Assembly: GCF_008932115.1 (NCBI RefSeq)
Contig: NZ_CP044543.1
Location: 4,904,501-4,968,500 of the forward strand
Length of the DNA stretch: 64,000 nt
Direction of reading: 5' to 3'
From: Bradyrhizobium betae
Lineage (GTDB): Bacteria > Pseudomonadota > Alphaproteobacteria > Rhizobiales > Xanthobacteraceae
Shown: positions 1 to 8,536 of the stretch, in pieces
Layout: every line of letters begins with the position of its first letter
How positions within the stretch are numbered: the first letter of the stretch is position 1
Position numbers and translations under genes: made by a program
The notes under the pieces: generated by a model
What the model saw: only the letters and a program-made list of their open reading frames with translations
Database searches by the model: none
Told to the model about the DNA's origin: nothing

Positions 1-459
1 CGCCACGCGCTGCTGCTGACCGCCCGAGAGCTGCCCGGGCCGCCGGTGCGCCAGGGTTTCCATCTTGATCATCCGCAACGCCGCGCTGACGCGCTCCTGC
101 GCTTCGGCCTTGTTGGTCCCGCGAACGGACAGCGGGAAGGCGATGTTCTCCGCGATCGTCAGGTGCGGGAACAAGGCATAGTTCTGGAACACCATGCCGA
201 TGTCGCGCTTGTGCGGCGGCACGTTCCTGATCGGCCGTTCCGCGAGGTAGATCTCGCCCTGGGTCGGAACCTCGAAGCCGGCCAGCATCATCAGCGTGGT
301 CGTCTTGCCCGAGCCCGACGGGCCGAGCAGCGTGATGAACTCGCCCTTCCTGATGTCGAGATCGAGGTTCTTCACCACGAGGTGCTCGCCATCATAGGTC
401 TTCTGAATGCCGGAAAACCGTACCAGTGCCGGCGAAGGCGTGACCAAGCCGGCGTCCAT
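1..459 (-). CDS. ABC transporter ATP-binding protein, PotA-like (partial, C-terminus off the left edge)
   Basis: This is the nucleotide-binding subunit of an importer; it hydrolyses ATP at the inner membrane to drive substrate uptake. The first 153 residues are present. They show the Walker A motif GPSGSGKTT at about residues 46-54, the Q-loop (FQNYALFPH) at about 91-99, and the ABC signature LSGGQQQR at about 144-151, right at the window edge. Walker B, the H-loop and any regulatory TOBE domain lie outside. The Q-loop context and signature are typical of the spermidine/putrescine-iron-maltose type (PotA/FbpC/UgpC). The substrate cannot be told without the missing C-terminus and the permease genes, which would lie to the left. 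The start is the ATG at 457-459. Confidence 0.85.
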   Translation of the reverse strand, partial: MDAGLVTPSPALVRFSGIQKTYDGEHLVVKNLDLDIRKGEFITLLGPSGSGKTTTLMMLAGFEVPTQGEIYLAERPIRNVPPHKRDIGMVFQNYALFPHLTIAENIAFPLSVRGTNKAEAQERVSAALRMIKMETLAHRRPGQLSGGQQQRVA

Positions 460-588
460 GTTGTCCTCGCGTGATCAGCTTCAGTGCCGTCCGGACCTCG
501 TCCGAGGTTGCGAAAGACAGCTTAGCATCCTCGGGCGAGAATGCCAGCGGTGCAAGCGACGCGCGCCGGCCCGGCGCGTGAGGGCGCG

Positions 589-2160
589 CTACATCCCCGA
601 CAGCTTCGTCACAAACACATTCAGCGTGCCGCCGGCTTCGGCGACGACGCGCAGCGTCCTGGAGTCGAAGGCGATGTCGGCGAGCGTCAGGCTGCTGATG
701 TTGGCATCGACCTTGATGCCGTCTTCGCTCTTCTGGTAGTCGGCGATCGCGGCTGTGATCTTCTCGCGCGCATTGGCGGCGATCGGCTTGAGGTCGAGCG
801 TCGCCTTCTGCACCAGCGTCTGCTGGAGCTGCGGCACGACGGCGCGCGCGGCGGCGCCCAAAAGGCCGAAGGCCGCCTCGGATTCCACTGCGAGCTGAAT
901 GTCGGCGAGCCGCAACGTCTGCTGCGCCTGGTCGAGCATCGGCCGGCCCCAGATGTGCACGGTGGCCTCCGCGCCGAGACCGAGCCAGCTCTTCTTCTCC
1001 TTCGCGCGCACCAGCAGCGAGATCAGCAGCCGCTCGCCCGACGGGACCACGTTGACGCTCTTCACGGTGACGTCGACCGGGCCGGAGCCGTCCTCGGGAT
1101 AGGTGTGGCCGACCATCTGTGCCGCGATCAGCTTGTTGATCTCGGTGAAGGGCACGTCGATCGGCACGCCGATGTTCACGCCGGTGCCGGTCGGCGGCAC
1201 GATCGAGATTTTTTCGGGGAACGGACAGTCCGGCTTGGTCGGCGTCGAGGTCACGCGCGTCTCGAGCTCGAGTCCGAGCAGCAGCGTCACGTTCTGCGCG
1301 TCGACGCGCGGCTGCGCCGCGATGGCGCGGACCGGCTTCATCTCCAGCCAGAGCGGCGGCAGCGCGGCGGAGGCGCCGGAGCCCTGCAGCGGAATGGAGC
1401 GGCAGGCCTTGGCCCATTGCAGCTTTGCATTGTCGCGCAGCGAGGGATCGTTGCGGATGCGCTCGGAGACGACGTTGATCTGCTCGCCGACGTTCTTGTC
1501 GATCAGCGGCTTCACCTGCGCCGGCACGTTGACCTTGGCGCCGGCGACGTTGAGGTTGGTGTCGCCGAGATTGACCTGCGCCCCGAGATTGGGCTCGAGA
1601 TGCCAGTTCGCCGCGAGCTTCGGGCGCGAGGTGACGATGACGTTGCCCCTGATCTCGGCGCTGGCGTTCAAATTCTTGATGTTGACCGCGCCGATCCGTT
1701 TCGCCGCGTCACCGCCGAGCACGCTGCCGAGGGCGTCGCCGAGCGCGCCGGTGGCTTTCGACGACAGCGAACCCGTCACGTTCAGCTTGCCGTTGAGCGG
1801 CGTCGAGATCGTCAGCACGTCCTTGTCGCCGGCGGCCGACATCGGCCCGCGCACGGCGGACCAGCCGATGTCGGCATTCTCCAGGATCTGCGAGATTGGA
1901 TTATCGGCCTTGCCGGCGAAATTGCGCGGCGCGGCTTTCTCCGCCTGGTCGCGGATCGCCGACAGCGCAATCGCGACCGGCGCGACCACGATCGAGCTCT
2001 TCGCGACCGGGGGCAGTGGCGGCAATTGCGCGACCGGCGGCGCTGAATTCGTCGCGCGCGGCGACAGCCAGTCCATCGCCTTCAGGCTGACGAAAAACGA
2101 CACCGCGAGCACCGCCACGGCGATCAGAACAGTCTTCAGATTCAACGCGAGTCGCATCAC
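589..2160 (-). CDS. DUF4403 family protein, membrane-anchored
   Basis: A 523-residue protein with one N-terminal hydrophobic segment at about residues 8-26, most likely an uncleaved anchor or signal sequence, followed by a proline-rich stretch and a long periplasmic region. The body has repeated beta-rich segments, including one around WHLEPNLGAQVNLGDTNLNV, that resemble the DUF4403 family. The biochemical function of that family is unknown to me; some relatives have been compared with lipid-binding tubular folds, but that is only a suggestion. It starts at an ATG; another ATG follows one codon later. It lies downstream of nothing obviously related, and the neighbouring ABC ATPase gene is 129 bp away on the same strand. 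Confidence 0.75.
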   Translation of the reverse strand: MMRLALNLKTVLIAVAVLAVSFFVSLKAMDWLSPRATNSAPPVAQLPPLPPVAKSSIVVAPVAIALSAIRDQAEKAAPRNFAGKADNPISQILENADIGWSAVRGPMSAAGDKDVLTISTPLNGKLNVTGSLSSKATGALGDALGSVLGGDAAKRIGAVNIKNLNASAEIRGNVIVTSRPKLAANWHLEPNLGAQVNLGDTNLNVAGAKVNVPAQVKPLIDKNVGEQINVVSERIRNDPSLRDNAKLQWAKACRSIPLQGSGASAALPPLWLEMKPVRAIAAQPRVDAQNVTLLLGLELETRVTSTPTKPDCPFPEKISIVPPTGTGVNIGVPIDVPFTEINKLIAAQMVGHTYPEDGSGPVDVTVKSVNVVPSGERLLISLLVRAKEKKSWLGLGAEATVHIWGRPMLDQAQQTLRLADIQLAVESEAAFGLLGAAARAVVPQLQQTLVQKATLDLKPIAANAREKITAAIADYQKSEDGIKVDANISSLTLADIAFDSRTLRVVAEAGGTLNVFVTKLSGM

Positions 2161-2291
2161 TCCCCCAGGCCGCCCCGGGCGAAGTCTACAGGGCAGGCAA
2201 GGAGGGCGCTAGAGCGCACCGATGGGGTAGAATTGCGGCGAACAGGTTAACGGCTGCGAACGCGCCGTTGCGGTGCGTTGGTTCGCGCGGG

Positions 2292-2930
2292 TCAGCCGCG
2301 CCGGGGACGGCGGACCGCTCTCACATTCCCGCGACTGCCGCCGCCGCAGAACAGGCGGTCACCGCCGTCGGATTCCAATCCTGAAACCATCGTGCCGGCG
2401 GGCAGGTCGAGTTGCTCGAGCACCTTGCCGGTCTCAGGATCGATCCGGCGCAGATCGCTTTCCTCGCCCTCCCAGGTGCCGTGCCAGAGCTCGCCGTCAA
2501 CCCAGGTCACGCCGGTGACGAAGCGCTTGCTTTCGATGGTGCGGAGAACCCTTCCTGTTCCGGGATCGACCTGGTGGATCTTGCGCTCGCGATATTGGCC
2601 GACCCAGAGCGACCCCTCGGCCCAGGCCAGTCCGGAATCGCCGCCGCCGCCCGGCGCCGGAATCGTGGAGAGCACCTTGCCGGTCGCCGCATCGATCTTC
2701 TGGATGCGGTCCTCGGCGATCTGGAACAGGTGCCTGCCGTCGAACGCCGTTCCCGCATGCGCGGCAACGTCGATGGAGCGGTCGATCTTGCCGCTGTCCG
2801 GATCGACGGCGTTCAATCTATCTCCGGATGCGAACCAGACATGTGTGCCGTCATAGGTGACGCCATGCGCGGCCTCGACGCCCGCAAACGGCCCGTATTC
2901 CCTGACGATCTCGGCGGCTGAACGCTTCAT
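2292..2930 (-). CDS. Beta-propeller (PQQ/YVTN or glutamine-cyclotransferase-like) protein
   Basis: A 212-residue protein made of repeats in which a short blade ends in a Val/Ile-Asp-Pro-x-Thr/Ser-Gly-Lys turn: NAVDPDSGK, QKIDAATGK, HQVDPGTGR and RRIDPETGK are spaced by about 45 residues. This is the repeat signature of YVTN/PQQ-type propellers and of glutamine cyclotransferase-like proteins. No signal peptide is visible, so it is probably cytoplasmic. At 212 residues it has four or five blades, fewer than a full six- or seven-bladed propeller. I cannot assign an activity. It is transcribed in the same direction as the regulator gene upstream of it (28 bp gap), so the two may share a transcript. 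Confidence 0.6.
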   Translation of the reverse strand: MKRSAAEIVREYGPFAGVEAAHGVTYDGTHVWFASGDRLNAVDPDSGKIDRSIDVAAHAGTAFDGRHLFQIAEDRIQKIDAATGKVLSTIPAPGGGGDSGLAWAEGSLWVGQYRERKIHQVDPGTGRVLRTIESKRFVTGVTWVDGELWHGTWEGEESDLRRIDPETGKVLEQLDLPAGTMVSGLESDGGDRLFCGGGSRGNVRAVRRPRRG

Positions 2931-2958
2931 GTGCCTGGTCCCTGTGATGTGCCCTACC

Positions 2959-4179
2959 TTACGTCTTCAGCAGCGGTCCGGGGAGTAACAAGCCTGTCGG
3001 GAAACCGGGGACGGGCGGGGTCATCCAGCGCCGCGCGCGGCCTTGTCCGAACGATTGCACCTTGTTCGCGCGTGCCAGCTCGTCGAGCGCCCGCTGCACC
3101 GTGCGCGCGCTGCTGCCGAGCGCCAGCGCGAGCGCCGAGCTCGACCACGGCTCGCCATCGGAGAGAAAGGCGAGGACGGTCGCGTGCTTCTCCTCGACCG
3201 GCCGTGCCAGCACGAACACCTCCTGCGTCCTCCGCGGTGCCAGCGCAAAGCCCTGCCTGGTCGCGCTGATCGCGGCGAGAGGCCTAAGCTTGGCGCGGAG
3301 GCGGCCGATCTCGACGCGCAAGCGGGCGCGATGCGATTCATCCACGTGCCTGGCCTGAAACGCCCCAGTGATCAGCGCCTCGCGCGAGACATCCGCCGGC
3401 CATGCCTGCGCGAGGATGCGGGCGAGCGCGAACAGCACCGGCCGCGTTCCGAGCGGGACGACCGTGATCCGTCTGCGAACGGCGTTGTGGAACGTGTCCA
3501 CGACGAGCGCCCCGGAGGCCGCCAGCTCCTCGACCTCTTCGAGCCGCAGCGGCCGTGCCTCGCCGCGCGCGATCAAGCGTGCCGCGGGCGTGTCGAGAAC
3601 GAGCCTCGTGCTTTCGACTTCGGCCGTGAGCGCGGCGATGCCGGCCTGCCGTGCGGCGCGCTCCGCGCGGCCGAGCGCCGCGCGCGCATCTTTCGTCGTG
3701 AGCCGCCTGATGGCGATGCCCGCGCGCACGAGCTCGCGGACGACTTGCGACGCCGGCGGAAGCGGGCAGGTGACCAGCTCGGCCAGCGTGCGCTCGGCCT
3801 CGTCGAGGCGCCCGATGAGGAGGAGACGGCGTGCCTCGATGTGGCCGGCATGAGCCGCATTGGCGAGGTCGCCGTGCTGGCCGAGCGTGGCTCGCGCCGC
3901 GGCGAGCGTCTTCGCCGGCCAGCTCAGGTCGCGCGAGACCAGCGCGATCTCGGCTTCGGCCACGACGCATCTGGCGCGCGCCACCGCCTCGCGCGGACCG
4001 AAGGCGCGCGCGGCGCTGCGCAGCAGCGTCTTCGCTTTCGGAAGATCGCCGAGCTGCGCCATCGCGATGCCGCGCAGCGCCAGCGACGGCGCGTCGTTGC
4101 GCAGCGCAACGCGGTTCAGCGCGCCGAGCGGATCGCCGGCCTCGAGCGCGCGCGCGGCGGCCGTGATCAGCGACTCCAT
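2959..4179 (-). CDS. Helix-turn-helix regulator with N-terminal helical repeats and two putative DNA-binding modules
   Basis: A 406-residue protein. Residues 1-200 are alanine-rich helices with TPR-like spacing. Residues 238-315 look like an OmpR/PhoB-type winged helix (helix DESHRARLRVEIGRLRAKL, then a wing). Residues 332-386 look like a second winged helix (FLSDGEPWSSSALALALG, then SARTVQRALDELARANKV). I chose the ATG at 4177-4179 because the 25 in-frame codons upstream have poor coding character and would run into the divergent promoter. The gene is divergent from the DUF899 gene, with 90 bp between starts, so regulation of DUF899 is a reasonable inference. I do not recognise a named orthologue. 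Confidence 0.7.
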   Translation of the reverse strand: MESLITAAARALEAGDPLGALNRVALRNDAPSLALRGIAMAQLGDLPKAKTLLRSAARAFGPREAVARARCVVAEAEIALVSRDLSWPAKTLAAARATLGQHGDLANAAHAGHIEARRLLLIGRLDEAERTLAELVTCPLPPASQVVRELVRAGIAIRRLTTKDARAALGRAERAARQAGIAALTAEVESTRLVLDTPAARLIARGEARPLRLEEVEELAASGALVVDTFHNAVRRRITVVPLGTRPVLFALARILAQAWPADVSREALITGAFQARHVDESHRARLRVEIGRLRAKLRPLAAISATRQGFALAPRRTQEVFVLARPVEEKHATVLAFLSDGEPWSSSALALALGSSARTVQRALDELARANKVQSFGQGRARRWMTPPVPGFPTGLLLPGPLLKT

Positions 4180-4269
4180 GACAATCCCGCCACACTTGTT
4201 ACTCCCACCGCGCAACCGCGCGGTGTCAGTAGTCGTTGGCAGGACGTCAGCCAAGAGGTTTGGAGAGCC

Positions 4270-5058
4270 ATGATGACATCAGTTGAAAACGCAGGAACCA
4301 ACGCCGCCATGCAAACACCGCCGGTGGTGTCGCCGCAGGACTGGGAGGCAGCCCGTCAGCAACTGCTCGTGAAGGAAAAGGCGCAGACCCGCGCCCGCGA
4401 CGCGCTCGCCGCCGAGCGCCGGCGCATGCCATGGATGGCAGTCGCCAAAACCTATGCGTTCGAGGGGCCCGGCGGCAAGGTCGGTCTGGCCGATCTGTTC
4501 CAGGGCCGGCGGCAGCTGATCGTCTACCGTGCCTTCTTCGAGTCCGGCGTGTTCGGCTGGCCCGATCACGCCTGCCGCGGCTGCTCCATGGTGGCCGACC
4601 AGGTCGCCGATGTCGCTCACCTGAACGCGCGCGACACCACGCTGGTGTTCGCCTCGCGCGCGCCGCAGGCCGACATCATCAGGTTGAAGCAGCGGATGGG
4701 CTGGACCATGCCGTGGGTCACCATCACCGACAGTTTCGACGCCGATTTCGGTGTCGACGAATGGCACGGCACCAACGTGTTCTATCGCGACGGCACGGGC
4801 ATTTTCCGTACCTATTTCGTCAAGAGCCGCGGCGACGAGCAGATGGGCGGCACCTGGAACTACCTCGACATCACGCCGCTCGGCCGGCAGGAAGTCTGGG
4901 AGGATTCGCCGAAAGGCTATCCGCAGACGCCGACCTATAAATGGTGGAACTGGCACGACAGCTACACGGACGGTGCAGCGCCCGACAAGAGATGGGTGGA
5001 GGTCACCGACGCCGGCGAGAAGGCGTTCCGCCAGGAGGCCGCGGAAGGACGTGACTAA
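4270..5058 (+). CDS. DUF899 family, thioredoxin-like protein
   Basis: A 262-residue protein of the DUF899 family, which has a thioredoxin-like fold. The family hallmark, a two-cysteine motif after an aromatic-rich strand, is present as HACRGCSMVADQV at about residues 104-116, with C-x-x-C spacing. The strand TTLVFASRAPQADI and the acidic segment TDSFDADFGVDEWHG also match the family pattern. There is no signal peptide, so it is probably cytoplasmic. The biochemical role of the family is not established; the CxxC suggests redox chemistry. Two adjacent ATG codons (4270 and 4273) are possible starts. The next gene overlaps its end by 8 bp, and a regulator gene lies divergently upstream. Confidence 0.85.
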   Translation: MMTSVENAGTNAAMQTPPVVSPQDWEAARQQLLVKEKAQTRARDALAAERRRMPWMAVAKTYAFEGPGGKVGLADLFQGRRQLIVYRAFFESGVFGWPDHACRGCSMVADQVADVAHLNARDTTLVFASRAPQADIIRLKQRMGWTMPWVTITDSFDADFGVDEWHGTNVFYRDGTGIFRTYFVKSRGDEQMGGTWNYLDITPLGRQEVWEDSPKGYPQTPTYKWWNWHDSYTDGAAPDKRWVEVTDAGEKAFRQEAAEGRD

Positions 5059-5284
5059 TCCCGCCAGCCTTGCCAGATGGCTCGGCCTCGCGGCCACGCC
5101 GACCTTTGCGATCATGGCCGTGCTGACGGCCGTGATCGGCAGCACTCCGACGGACATGCTGTGCGCCGCCGGGCGCGGGTTTTCGCTCGGCGGGATGGTG
5201 CCGATGTATCTGCTGATGAGTGCGTTTCATTCGGCGGCATGGTTGAGGTTGATTGCGGGGTGGAGAGGCGGGAGTGTCGGGTGA
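5051..5284 (+). CDS. Small membrane protein coupled to the DUF899 gene
   Basis: A 77-residue protein with two likely membrane segments, at about residues 15-31 (TPTFAIMAVLTAVIGS) and 44-62 (FSLGGMVPMYLLMSAFHSA). The start is the GTG at 5051, which overlaps the last 8 bp of the DUF899 gene in another frame; this geometry suggests translational coupling. Third codon positions are mostly G or C, as in neighbouring genes. I do not recognise a named family. Its position suggests that it works with the DUF899 protein under the divergent regulator, but that is inference. Confidence 0.6.
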   Translation: MTNPASLARWLGLAATPTFAIMAVLTAVIGSTPTDMLCAAGRGFSLGGMVPMYLLMSAFHSAAWLRLIAGWRGGSVG

Positions 5285-5302
5285 GGGGCTATCTCGTGCC
5301 CG

Positions 5303-5454
5303 CCTCGTCCCTTCGAGACGCGCGCCGGAGCGCGCTCCCCAGGATGAGGCTAACTGGCATCGGCGGCGTGGCGCAGGCGCTGCAGATATATTGGCAGCCG
5401 CACACGCCGCCCTCATCTTGAGGAGCCCGCCGCAGGCGGGTGTCGCGAAGGATG
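5303..5454. repeat. Intergenic palindromic repeats, family A (two copies)
   Basis: Two imperfect palindromes of about 45 bp, at 5303-5349 and 5411-5454, share the core TTCGAGACGCGCG and the end TCAGGATGAGG (or its complement). The same family recurs at 8305-8415. They occupy the gap between two converging genes and no ORF there has coding character. Such elements are common in Bradyrhizobium intergenic DNA. Confidence 0.75.
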
Positions 5455-5522
5455 ACCACGCGCAAGACGAAAACGGCCCCGATCTCGCCTGGACCGTTCG
5501 TATCTCAATCCTGTTCGTCGCG

Positions 5523-6239
5523 TTACCGCGTCGCGGCGCCGAGATCCGCTCTGCGCTCCGTCATCGGCAGCACGATCACCTTGGTGCCGACGTTGACGCG
5601 GGAGTAGAGGTCGGTGACGTCGTCGTTGGTGAGGCGGATGCAGCCGGACGAGACGTGCTTGCCGATCGTATCCGGCGCGTTGGTGCCGTGGATGCGGTAG
5701 ATGGTGCCGCCGAGATACATGGCGCGGGCCCCTAACGGATTGCCGGGGCCGCCGGCCATGTGGCGCGGCAGATAGGGCTGGCGGGCGATCATTTCCGGCG
5801 GCGGCGTCCAATCCGGCCACTCGGCCTTCCTGGTGACCGACTGAGTGCCGGACCAAGTGAAGCCGTCGCGGCCGACGCCGATGCCATAGCGCACGGCCTG
5901 GCCGCCTCCGAGCACATAATAGAGATAGGTGTTGGGCGTATCGATGATGATGGTGCCGGGCGCCTCGCGCGTCGCGTAGCTCACGGTCTGGCGGCGGAAG
6001 CGGGCCGGCATCTCGACCGCATCCTGATCCTCGGACGGCGCGGCCTGATAAGGCGTCGCCTGATAGGGCTGGTAAGGCTGGATCGGCTGCGGCGCGGCCA
6101 CCGGCGGCAGCGGCTGGAAGAACGGGAAGAGCTGAACGGGCGCGGCGTTCACCGGGCCGGCGAATGCGATCGCGGTGGCAGCAACTGCGCCCAAAGCAAC
6201 GGCGCGCGAATAATTCCCGAACGTGCCCAGCTTGAACAT
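5523..6239 (-). CDS. L,D-transpeptidase (YkuD domain), periplasmic
   Basis: A 238-residue exported enzyme that forms 3-3 peptidoglycan cross-links or attaches proteins to peptidoglycan. The signal peptide covers about residues 1-32 and ends with VNA-AP. A proline-rich linker follows, then the YkuD catalytic domain (about 90-225) with the hallmark HGTNAP (catalytic His) and SSGCIRL (catalytic Cys, about residue 200). The ATG at 6237-6239 was preferred over one 12 codons upstream because it begins directly before the signal peptide. The upstream region (6240-6514) is shared with the divergent glycosyltransferase gene. Which of the many L,D-transpeptidase roles it has cannot be read from the sequence. 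Confidence 0.9.
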   Translation of the reverse strand: MFKLGTFGNYSRAVALGAVAATAIAFAGPVNAAPVQLFPFFQPLPPVAAPQPIQPYQPYQATPYQAAPSEDQDAVEMPARFRRQTVSYATREAPGTIIIDTPNTYLYYVLGGGQAVRYGIGVGRDGFTWSGTQSVTRKAEWPDWTPPPEMIARQPYLPRHMAGGPGNPLGARAMYLGGTIYRIHGTNAPDTIGKHVSSGCIRLTNDDVTDLYSRVNVGTKVIVLPMTERRADLGAATR

Positions 6240-6439
6240 TTGGTCGCCCCTGTTTGCGCGGTGTTTCTTGGTCACCCCGGCACCGTTTCGGTGCTCCGTT
6301 GCCTAGATCACTAACGGCAAAAAGTTTCGGGACGTTTGCGCGGAGAAGCGAAAACGGTTTCGTCGCGGAAAGGATTGTTTCATGACAGTTTCGTGGCCGC
6401 AGGGGTCCGTTAACGAACAAAACAACCGGCCGACACTTC

Positions 6440-6451
6440 TGTGACGTCACA
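6440..6451. promoter_or_regulatory. Perfect 12-bp palindrome in a divergent intergenic region
   Basis: The sequence TGTGACGTCACA lies in the 275-bp gap between the L,D-transpeptidase and glycosyltransferase genes, 64 bp before the glycosyltransferase start. It has CRP-like half-sites (TGTGA/TCACA) but only 2 bp between them instead of 6. A regulator-binding role is inference. Confidence 0.3.
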
Positions 6452-6514
6452 CGCCTGAAATATCCTTCGTTGATGGTCCTAAGCCGAGAATCATCAAACT
6501 CTCGGGATGTTCCG

Positions 6515-7567
6515 ATGCGGGTATTAATCGCGACTGACGCCTGGCATCCGCAGGTCAACGGCGTGGTGCGGACGCTGACCTCGCTGGCGAACGCGGCCAA
6601 GGCCCTCGATGTCGAGATCGAATTTTTGACGCCGGAAGGCTTTCCGTCGTGGCCGCTGCCGACCTATCCGGGCCTGCGCATCGCGCTGCCGAGCGGAAAG
6701 GAGATCGCGCGGCGGATCGAGAAGGCCGCGCCGGACGCGCTGCACATTGCGACCGAGGGTCCGATCGGCTGGGCCGCGCGCGCCTATTGCCGTCGCAACC
6801 GGCTCGCCTTCACCACCTCCTATACGACGCGCTTTCCGGAATACGTCTCGGTGCGGACCGGCATCCCCGCAAGCGTCGGCTATGCCGTGCTGCGCCACTT
6901 CCACGATGCCGCTGCGATGACGATGGTGGCGACGCCCTCGCTGCGGCAGGAGCTGTCCGAGCGCGGCTTCAAGCGGCTCGGGTTCTGGACGCGCGGCGTC
7001 AACACCGAGCTGTTCCATCCCGATCATCCCGCCAAGCTCGACCTGCCGGGTCCGATCTTCATGACCATGGGCCGCGTGGCGGTGGAGAAGAATCTCGAAG
7101 CGTTCCTCTCGCTCGATCTGCCCGGCACCAAGGTCGTCGTCGGCGATGGTCCGCAGAAGGCCGCGCTCGAAAAGAAATATCCGGATGCCGTCTTCCTCGG
7201 CGAGAAGAAGGGCGCGGATCTCACGTCGCATCTCGCCGCCGCCGACGTCTTCGTCTTCCCGAGCCTGACCGACACGTTCGGCGTGGTGCAGCTCGAGGCG
7301 CTCGCCTGCGGCACGCCCGTTGCGGCGTTTCCGGTCACGGGACCCAAGGACGTCATCGCCGATCACCCGATCGGCGCGATCGACCATGATCTGCGCACGG
7401 CGTGCCTGCGCGCACTCACCATGTCGCGCGAGACCTGCCGCAACTTCGCGCTGGAACGGTCCTGGGAGAACAGCGCGCGCCAGTTCGTCGGCAACCTCAC
7501 CTCACTCCAGCCCAGCCGCGTTCTGCGCGCCTCGCCCCGCATGGCGCGGCGGCCAGTGCGCGGTTGA
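6515..7567 (+). CDS. GT4-family glycosyltransferase
   Basis: A 350-residue retaining glycosyltransferase with GT-B fold. The N-terminus MRVLIATDAWHPQVNGVV is the acceptor-side opening typical of GT4 enzymes related to SqdX, MgtA and the rhizobial glycolipid synthases. The donor-site motif near the C-terminus reads PSLTDTFGVVQLEALACG, with the family's E-x7-E pattern degenerate at its first position. No membrane segment is obvious, so it is probably a peripheral inner-membrane or cytoplasmic enzyme. A lipid acceptor is a reasonable guess given the neighbours (methyltransferase, phosphatidylserine decarboxylase), but the acceptor and donor cannot be read from sequence. I chose the ATG at 6515, because the 15 codons upstream are not conserved in character. 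Confidence 0.8.
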   Translation: MRVLIATDAWHPQVNGVVRTLTSLANAAKALDVEIEFLTPEGFPSWPLPTYPGLRIALPSGKEIARRIEKAAPDALHIATEGPIGWAARAYCRRNRLAFTTSYTTRFPEYVSVRTGIPASVGYAVLRHFHDAAAMTMVATPSLRQELSERGFKRLGFWTRGVNTELFHPDHPAKLDLPGPIFMTMGRVAVEKNLEAFLSLDLPGTKVVVGDGPQKAALEKKYPDAVFLGEKKGADLTSHLAAADVFVFPSLTDTFGVVQLEALACGTPVAAFPVTGPKDVIADHPIGAIDHDLRTACLRALTMSRETCRNFALERSWENSARQFVGNLTSLQPSRVLRASPRMARRPVRG

Positions 7568-7603
7568 TCCCATACGTCTTGAACCACAGCGAGAACCACA
7601 TCG

Positions 7604-8293
7604 ATGGCTAAGATCATGAACCTTGACGGCACCCAGCAGCTCGACCTCACCCGCGGCACCGTCGAGCAGGCCTATGACCGCTGGGCGCCGGTCTACGACC
7701 TGGTGTTCGGCGGCGTGTTCGCCAAGGGCCGGCAGGCGGCGATCGCGGCCACCAACAAGATCGGCGGCCGCGTGCTCGAGGTCGGCGTCGGCACCGGCAT
7801 CTCGCTGCCGCTCTACGCGCCGCATGTGCGCATCTTCGGCACCGACATCTCGGAAGCGATGCTGGACAAGGCGCGCCAGCGCGTCACCGAGGGCAAGCTG
7901 AAGAACGTCGAGGGCCTCGCGGTGATGGACGCCGAGAAGCTCGAATTCCCCGACAATTCCTTCGACGTCGTGATGGCGCAATATGTCGTCACCGCCGTAC
8001 CGAATCCGGAAGTCGCGCTCGACGAATTCGCCCGCGTGCTGCGCCCCGGCGGCGAGCTGATCATCCTGACCCGCGTCAGTGCCGATGCCGGCGTCCGCCG
8101 CTTCATCGAGCAGAAGCTCCAGCCGGTGGTGCGTCCGCTCGGCTTCCGCACCGCCGAGTTCGCCTGGTCGCGTTATGCCAAGTGGCTCTCCGGTGCGAAG
8201 GGCATCGAGCTCGCCGAGCGCCGCCTGATTCCGCCGCTCGGCCATTTCTCGCTGGTGCGTTTCCGCAAGGTCGACGTCGCCAAGGCCGCGTGA
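7604..8293 (+). CDS. Class I SAM-dependent methyltransferase, possible phospholipid N-methyltransferase
   Basis: A 229-residue cytoplasmic methyltransferase. Motif I is VLEVGVGTGIS (about residues 54-64), followed by the acidic loop FGTDISEAML and the later motifs DAEKLEFPDNSFDVV and RVLRPGGELIIL. The opening QAYDRWAPVYDLVFG is typical of the UbiE-like and Rhodobacter-type phosphatidylethanolamine N-methyltransferases. Bradyrhizobium is known to carry several phospholipid N-methyltransferases (PmtA and PmtX types), so a role in making methylated phosphatidylethanolamine or phosphatidylcholine is plausible. A small-molecule substrate is the alternative. It follows the glycosyltransferase gene by 36 bp, so co-transcription is likely. 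Confidence 0.75.
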   Translation: MAKIMNLDGTQQLDLTRGTVEQAYDRWAPVYDLVFGGVFAKGRQAAIAATNKIGGRVLEVGVGTGISLPLYAPHVRIFGTDISEAMLDKARQRVTEGKLKNVEGLAVMDAEKLEFPDNSFDVVMAQYVVTAVPNPEVALDEFARVLRPGGELIILTRVSADAGVRRFIEQKLQPVVRPLGFRTAEFAWSRYAKWLSGAKGIELAERRLIPPLGHFSLVRFRKVDVAKAA

Positions 8294-8304
8294 GCGCTGT
8301 TTGC

Positions 8305-8415
8305 TCCTCATGGTGAGGAGGCGCGCAAGCGCCGTCTCGAACCATGAAGGCCCGCTGCTGCACCTCGGCCTTCATCCTTCGAGACGCGCGCAAGAGCGCG
8401 CTCCTCAGGATGAGG
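8305..8415. repeat. Intergenic palindromic repeats, family A (two copies)
   Basis: Two imperfect palindromes at 8305-8353 and 8371-8415, of the same family as those at 5303-5454. They share the core TTCGAGACGCGCG. They separate the methyltransferase gene from the membrane protein gene that follows. No coding sequence is visible in this gap. Confidence 0.75.
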
Positions 8416-8536
8416 GGGAGAGAGTAACCCGTGCGTCATCGCGCCGCTGCACATTGTCATATGACAAAATGATGATGTCACACGGCCTACATCGAATCCC
8501 TGTAATCCCGTACCCGAAAGCATTTTGGGGGAGAGC

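Noticed and set aside
541..2212. Long plus-strand ORFs (501 and 369 codons) opposite the DUF4403 gene
   Set aside because: They are Arg/Ala-rich shadows of the minus-strand gene; the minus-strand reading has a membrane anchor and domain-like blocks.
8305..8415. Short hairpins that could be read as terminators after the methyltransferase gene
   Set aside because: They belong to repeat family A, found at other places not at gene ends; no T-run follows.
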